DNA of 26,251 nucleotides from a virus, in IMG/VR virus record IMGVR_UViG_3300035698_008295, positions 1-26,251 of that record; one strand, given 5' to 3'. The notes below the pieces were generated by a model. That model was given only the letters and a program-made list of their open reading frames with translations, ran no database searches and was not told the origin of the DNA. The first letter of the stretch is position 1; every line of letters starts with the position of its first letter. Shown piece by piece: positions 22,071-26,251 of this stretch. A program made the translations under genes and the position numbers.

Positions 22071-22552
22071 TGGCCTCTTACCCCAGCCGGCGAGAGCTGG
22101 CAATCAATCCAGATCCCTGTAATGCGGTGGAAGAGAAAGAGAACTGGGCTCGTCTCTCCAAACAGTCGCAGCGAATGGCATCGGACGAACTCTACACCCA
22201 GCACATTATTGACTCGCAGAGCGGCACCATTATCTATGAGGGCGGCACGCTCTATGTCAATAACATCGTGATCAATGGTACGGACGTCACCGGCATGGTG
22301 AAATGCACTGCAGCGGACGCACTTTCATTCTTATTCGACCAGTTCGAGGACACAGACAATCCATCTGGATATGCGGCGGGGGATTTATACTGCAAGGTGG
22401 GGCTGGTGAATCCTGGTGTTGGTGAGACGCTGGATATTTACATCGACCACACCACGATCAACGGGCACGCCGGAGGTAATGCGGGCAAGTGGTTTCTGGC
22501 TTATGACTATGATAACAATCGTTGGACGCTGATTGATTCCGGGGCCTGCTAA
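22070..22552 (+). CDS. Hypothetical virion protein, 160 aa
   Basis: The start overlaps the nozzle stop by one base (TAATG); the frame is open earlier at 22010 but that part shadows the nozzle gene. The N-terminal 45 residues are charged (RRELAINPDPCNAVEEKENWARLSK has a helix look). The rest is beta-rich, with GTIIYEGGTLYVNNIVING and GKWFLAYDYDNNRWTLID, a pattern of short repeated strands. It may be a tail-tip or fibre component. I do not recognise the family. Confidence 0.6.
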   Translation: MASYPSRRELAINPDPCNAVEEKENWARLSKQSQRMASDELYTQHIIDSQSGTIIYEGGTLYVNNIVINGTDVTGMVKCTAADALSFLFDQFEDTDNPSGYAAGDLYCKVGLVNPGVGETLDIYIDHTTINGHAGGNAGKWFLAYDYDNNRWTLIDSGAC

Positions 22553-22554
22553 AT

Positions 22555-23046
22555 ATGGCAAAAGTTTGGCTCAACGGCGACGGTAAAGTGATCCTAAGCG
22601 GCGGGAAAGTCGTACTGTGCGAGGACTGCCCCTGCGGTTGGTGCGAGAACTGCTCGACTGATCCTCCTGATTCAGGTGGCGGGCGAGAGGTTGATGTCGA
22701 ACTGGCGGGAGTGGCGAACGATACCTGTACGGACTGCACGGACTACAACACCAATACCTATACGCTGACGGAAACGGTGACCTGTGCCTTGCAGCAGCAG
22801 ACGGGCTTGCCGTGCGATCACATCATCACGGCTTTCTTTGAAAATGGATACATTGAGGGTTGGGTGCAAAACTCCTCCTTCGTACTGTTGGCAGTATTCC
22901 GCAAGTCGATCAGTTCCCCCTATGATTGCACGGCGACACATGAACTGACCTACATCGCCGAGGGCGCAGACGATGGCACGCTGCCCGAGTACGAATCCGA
23001 TCAAGAATGCGACTTCTCCACTTCCACGATGACGCTAAACCCATGA
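22555..23046 (+). CDS. Cysteine-rich protein, 163 aa
   Basis: Eleven cysteines are present: a tight cluster at residues 22, 25, 27, 30 and 33, a C-x2-C at 58/61, and singles at 77, 87, 125 and 152. After the cluster comes a short Asp/Pro/Ser/Gly-rich linker and then a beta domain that starts EVDVELAGV. Proteins with such a Cys cluster followed by a C-x2-C beta domain are familiar to me from Planctomycetes and their phages. The cluster could bind zinc or form disulfides if exposed. There is no signal peptide. It overlaps the next cysteine-rich gene (ATGA). Confidence 0.65.
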   Translation: MAKVWLNGDGKVILSGGKVVLCEDCPCGWCENCSTDPPDSGGGREVDVELAGVANDTCTDCTDYNTNTYTLTETVTCALQQQTGLPCDHIITAFFENGYIEGWVQNSSFVLLAVFRKSISSPYDCTATHELTYIAEGADDGTLPEYESDQECDFSTSTMTLNP

Positions 23047-23354
23047 AATCCATTGGAATAATCAGACCGGACGGACGTTACGACCACGTTTGCCCAGCCT
23101 GCGGTAAGGTGGCGATCAAGAACCGCGAGGAATGGTCGCATGGATGTGGTCCCAAGCGAGATCCGTGGGGATGTATCCACCTGAGAGAACCCACTGAGGA
23201 GACCGTCCAGTGCAAAGGTTGCCCGGGGACTCATAAAGTACATAGTATTTTCCGATGCACCCGCTATACTAAGTGCCTGCCGGTCGCGACCCATGAGGGT
23301 GTGCGGACCTGTTTGCTCTGCCGATCCTACGTGATTGAACAAGGAAGTTCATGA
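23043..23354 (+). CDS. Zinc-binding cysteine-rich protein, 103 aa
   Basis: The ATG at 23043 overlaps the preceding stop (ATGA); an upstream in-frame start at 23007 would lie inside that gene. Ten cysteines fall in five pairs: 17/20, 35/44, 57/60, 72/78 and 90/93. The pattern CPAC, then GCIH, then CKGC, then a phenylalanine-arginine-cysteine strand and CLLC matches a small protein type I recall from planctomycete phages and genomes, of unknown function. It probably binds two zinc ions. The end overlaps the next gene (ATGA). Confidence 0.7.
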   Translation: MKSIGIIRPDGRYDHVCPACGKVAIKNREEWSHGCGPKRDPWGCIHLREPTEETVQCKGCPGTHKVHSIFRCTRYTKCLPVATHEGVRTCLLCRSYVIEQGSS

Positions 23355-24238
23355 TGGAATACACGCGATATACCGGAGCGATGAGCCCGTCCCATGCCAG
23401 GGCCACGAAGTACAGTCCCACGAAGGCGTCTACCAGCACGTACAGCAAGTACCGCAATATCAACGGTGGAACGAGTGGCAGTCCTTCGGGTGCAGGTTTT
23501 GCCTACGAGAATAGCCGGAAGAAGTCGGCACAGGGCCGAAAGCTATCCCCCCAGGAAAAGGCGATTCGCGATCTGCAACGAGCCTACGATAAGGCAGCGG
23601 CATCGGAGCGAAAACGATTCAAGGATATTGAGTCGGGGTACAAGCGGCGACGTCGCGATGGGCTGGATCGACTGGAAAAGTTGGGCGGAGCAGAACGAGC
23701 AGAACTGAATCGCAACTTTGACACTAATCGCGAAAACACCTTGGCCCGCATGTCGAATATGGGACTGGGAAATACGACCGTCATGGACTCTGCGGCGATG
23801 GGTGTCGCCAGAAACCGAGAGGAAGCTGCCCGTCGATTGAATTCGGGCCTAACGCGAGAACAGCTCCAGACGGATGCTTCCCTGAGTGGGGACGTACTAG
23901 CATTCCAGGAACGACCAACACAGTCCTATCCTGACATGAAGTTCGCGGCCCAACTTGCCGCCCAGACCGGCAGTGCTGGTGGTGGTTACGGGGGTGGATA
24001 CGGAGGATCTTACGGTAGCTTCGGTGGTGGGCCAGTGTTTGGCGGTAGTTACGGAGCCTCCTACCAGCCCTTCGGTGGATCGCGACCATACAGCTCCAGC
24101 CGGGCGGCAAGAGCGGCAGCTTCTGCGGCAACTCAGCGAGGGAGGGTCGGATTCAATCCCTACAATACCCAGCCCAATTCAACGAACACGATCACCTGGA
24201 ATCAGTACGGTGGAATTCCAGCGTCCTCCATAGCTTAA
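23351..24238 (+). CDS. Candidate internal virion/ejection protein, 295 aa
   Basis: The ATG at 23351 overlaps the preceding stop (ATGA). Residues 1-60 are Ser/Thr/Tyr/Lys-rich and look disordered. About 64-185 form a strongly charged helical, probably coiled-coil region (LSPQEKAIRDLQRAYDKAA, then ERKRFKDIESGYKRRRR). About 205-245 are a Gly/Tyr/Ser low-complexity stretch. Such helical, basic proteins after the nozzle gene in short-tailed phages are often internal proteins ejected with the DNA. No lysozyme or transglycosylase motif is visible, so this is inference. Confidence 0.5.
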   Translation: MMEYTRYTGAMSPSHARATKYSPTKASTSTYSKYRNINGGTSGSPSGAGFAYENSRKKSAQGRKLSPQEKAIRDLQRAYDKAAASERKRFKDIESGYKRRRRDGLDRLEKLGGAERAELNRNFDTNRENTLARMSNMGLGNTTVMDSAAMGVARNREEAARRLNSGLTREQLQTDASLSGDVLAFQERPTQSYPDMKFAAQLAAQTGSAGGGYGGGYGGSYGSFGGGPVFGGSYGASYQPFGGSRPYSSSRAARAAASAATQRGRVGFNPYNTQPNSTNTITWNQYGGIPASSIA

Positions 24239-24257
24239 TCAACAGGTCAGGTTAGTC

Positions 24258-25907
24258 ATGCCGATCACATTTGGACATAGTGGCTCTTATGCCATGGGAA
24301 AACTGGGGCTATTGGCCGGTCAATCCCAGGCGAATGAGCAAGAGGCGAATCGGGCGGAACGTCGCCGAGCCCAGGCTCTGCAGCTCCAGCGAGAGCGGGA
24401 AGCCCGAGCCGAGAGAGGGTACGAACGTCGATTAGGTCGCCAGCAGCAACTGGAAGATCGTGCCTTCGCGATGCAAGCCCAGGATCGCGCTGCCCAGCAA
24501 GATCAAGCTGTCTGGAAAGAGCGGCAGAGCATCAACTCTCAGGCCCAGTCTGACTCGCAGAAGCTCAGTGGGCAGATCACCGAGGCGAGAGACAAGCGAC
24601 TCCAAGGGTTCGATCAGTCCCAGGCAGAATCCGCTCAGCAGCGTGATTGGACGATGGGCGGGATCGAGAACCTGGAAAAAAGTGTCACTGAGATCGAAAA
24701 AGAATTCGGTCAGGCCGAAATGACTCCGGCCGGCAAGGAATCCTACGGCAAGCTGATGTCGAAGTTGCGAGCGATCCAGGGGCAACGCAATCAGGCAGAA
24801 GGCGGTATTCCTCCTGCTGCCTACCAGAAAGCCCTGTCTCAGTGGATGAATGAATTCGAGACAGAGTTTGGCAGCAAAGCCGAGGCGATGGTCAAGCCAA
24901 AGCCGACTATTGATGAGGAGATTGCTGAAAACTCTATCACGCGACCAGATGGCTCGATGCTGGTCAAGCAAATCGGAGCCAGCGGACAGGTCAACTGGAA
25001 GCACGTTCCACCACCCGAGGATCAGCGTCCCGCCCAGCAGGTTTCGGCCAGTGAGTATTACGGTCACGCCAAAGAGGGCAAGAAGCGGTTTGACGACGAC
25101 TACAAGGCTGCACAGGAGCGACTCACGGCAGCAGCCGGAATAGATGCCGTGGGGACCGTCCCTAGCCGGGAGAAGGTTCTCCAGGAAATGCGGGAGCATT
25201 ATGAGGCCCGGAGTGCTTTTGCGGCCCCCGTAGCTCCACCGACTCCAGTGGCTCCACCCACCCCAACTCCCGCCGAGCAGGAAGCGATGGCGGGGATTGC
25301 TCCCGAACTGTACAGCCGGCCAATGGATCCGGTCGGCGGCGATGAAATGAGTGTTGTTCCTCCTGAACCAGTGCCACCACAAAACCCCATCCAGCAACTC
25401 CCGCAAAAAACGAACGAACCAGCGGAATTTGAGGATGCGCTTTGGCGAGGAAAGCTCAACCCTGACGGAAGTGTTCCGCATAGTCCCGATGACTGGGAGA
25501 CAGGGCCATACGACCCCAGCACACCACCTCAGCGGCAGCAAGCAGCACAGCAGGAAGCCGAACCGGAACTGGAAGGTAGCTCCATTGAAGAAGAGGAGCA
25601 ACTGGACGCACTGACGGACAAGATTCTGGCTGGGGATAAAGAGGCCCTGAAGGAATTCAACGATTTGCAAGAAAAGTTGTCGTCAGGAAAGACTAAAAAT
25701 ACCCTGCCACTGCCAAAGGACATCAAGCCCTGGAAATCATCAGACGGGAAGCTCCGAGAGCCCACCAAGGAAGAGGAAGCCTACCTCAAGAAGATGCGAA
25801 GAAGCAGCAAGGGAGCGTACATCCTGGATAACTGGGGTCAGCGGTCCATCATCCCGGGAGGGATGCCATACATCGACCCAGACGGAAACCAACGAACCAA
25901 GCTTTAA
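24258..25907 (+). CDS. Candidate internal virion/ejection protein, 549 aa
   Basis: The start is the ATG at 24258, with only a weak CAGG upstream. Residues about 20-180 are a long Gln/Glu/Arg/Ala-rich coiled coil (EANRAERRRAQALQLQRERE). The region around 325-345 is a Pro/Ala/Thr repeat (PVAPPTPVAPPTPTP). A further charged helical part follows (about 435-480, with EEEEQLDALTDKILAGD), and the C-terminus is basic. Together with the preceding gene and the next one it forms a block of helical, disordered proteins, which fits the ejection-protein set of a short-tailed phage. No enzyme motif is visible. Confidence 0.5.
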   Translation: MPITFGHSGSYAMGKLGLLAGQSQANEQEANRAERRRAQALQLQREREARAERGYERRLGRQQQLEDRAFAMQAQDRAAQQDQAVWKERQSINSQAQSDSQKLSGQITEARDKRLQGFDQSQAESAQQRDWTMGGIENLEKSVTEIEKEFGQAEMTPAGKESYGKLMSKLRAIQGQRNQAEGGIPPAAYQKALSQWMNEFETEFGSKAEAMVKPKPTIDEEIAENSITRPDGSMLVKQIGASGQVNWKHVPPPEDQRPAQQVSASEYYGHAKEGKKRFDDDYKAAQERLTAAAGIDAVGTVPSREKVLQEMREHYEARSAFAAPVAPPTPVAPPTPTPAEQEAMAGIAPELYSRPMDPVGGDEMSVVPPEPVPPQNPIQQLPQKTNEPAEFEDALWRGKLNPDGSVPHSPDDWETGPYDPSTPPQRQQAAQQEAEPELEGSSIEEEEQLDALTDKILAGDKEALKEFNDLQEKLSSGKTKNTLPLPKDIKPWKSSDGKLREPTKEEEAYLKKMRRSSKGAYILDNWGQRSIIPGGMPYIDPDGNQRTKL

Positions 25908-25931
25908 TAGCTCACCATAAAAGGATTTTGC

Positions 25932-26251
25932 ATGACTGCCCTGAATTCCACCCCGCAGCCCTGGGAAAATGATCCACTCACTCCCACTGACCTGGACGTC
26001 CAGAAAGCCCAAGCGAATTATGCCAAGGGGATTGTCGCCGATGGGGAGGGGCTCAACGACCCGATCTCCGAGACGTTTGAGGATGCCCTGGAGGTCGGCA
26101 AGCAGGTACTGACGGATCATTACATCCAAAATTCCCCCGAAGGGAAGAAGTATCTGGCGGAAGAGGAAAAAGCCAAGGAGCAAGAATTCCAGTTTGGCCT
26201 GATCGAGAAGTACGAGAAGCAAGCCTACGAGGAGGGTGAGGGGTGGATGGA
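25932..26251 (+). CDS. Hypothetical protein, 3' end beyond the window
   Basis: The ATG at 25932 has AAAAGGA about 7 nt upstream and starts MTALNSTPQPW. The frame stays open for 106 codons to the window edge. The visible part is acidic and helical (DLDVQKAQANYAKGI, KYLAEEEKAKEQEFQFG, LIEKYEKQAYEEGEG), like the beginning of a large internal virion protein. It is unclear whether a lytic domain follows outside the window. Confidence 0.6.
   Translation, partial: MTALNSTPQPWENDPLTPTDLDVQKAQANYAKGIVADGEGLNDPISETFEDALEVGKQVLTDHYIQNSPEGKKYLAEEEKAKEQEFQFGLIEKYEKQAYEEGEGWM

Noticed and set aside
24432-25670. 412-codon minus-strand ORF opposite the coiled-coil gene
   Set aside because: Leu/Trp/Arg-rich translation of the complement of a Gln/Glu/Ala-rich gene; no start signal and no recognisable domain.
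1-26251. tRNA genes, CRISPR arrays, insertion sequences, integrase or attachment sites
   Set aside because: I found no cloverleaf, spaced direct-repeat array, transposase or integrase motif by reading the window. A tRNAscan or profile search could still find a divergent one.

Overview
The window is a block of a tailed double-stranded DNA bacteriophage genome, or a prophage of one. It is gene-dense, with short gaps, many stop/start overlaps (ATGA, TAATG, GTGA) and a Shine-Dalgarno sequence in front of most starts. A long rightward structural operon carries, in order, a candidate small terminase, large terminase, portal, scaffold, major capsid protein, a connector (adaptor), a candidate tail nozzle and candidate internal virion proteins. 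I see no tape measure, tail tube or sheath gene, and the adaptor-nozzle-internal protein order suggests a short-tailed (podovirus-like) particle. Two cysteine-rich proteins near 22.5-23.4 kb resemble proteins that I recall as common in Planctomycetes and their phages. A planctomycete host is therefore a reasonable but unproven guess.

Layout. Positions 1-308 hold the end of a rightward zinc-ribbon gene. Positions 309-620 hold no convincing gene but contain a short tandem repeat, a terminator and GC-rich inverted repeats. Positions 621-3350 are a leftward cassette of small genes: two micro membrane proteins, a DUF1643 protein, an ASCH-domain protein and five small unrecognised proteins. It is driven by a good sigma70-like promoter at 3417-3444. 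Overlapping that promoter is a weaker rightward one, so the cassette and the late operon diverge from one spot. Positions 3465-12991 hold the packaging and head genes, closed by a strong intrinsic terminator at 13021-13066. Positions 13098-26251 hold head-tail joining, decoration or spike, tail and internal virion genes, and the last gene runs off the window.

The most unusual signal is a palindrome, CTCTCTCA-NNN-TGAGAGAG. It occurs four times: once near the end of the leftward cassette and three times just upstream of structural genes, including the major capsid gene. Changes in the flanking base pairs keep the pairing, so it looks like a phage-wide hairpin or operator. Other notable points are a connector protein made of two tandem copies of the adaptor domain, a 554-residue LamG/beta-helix spike-like protein sitting in the head-tail joining region, a pair of translationally coupled micro membrane ORFs, and an out-of-frame ORF between the putative small and large terminase genes.
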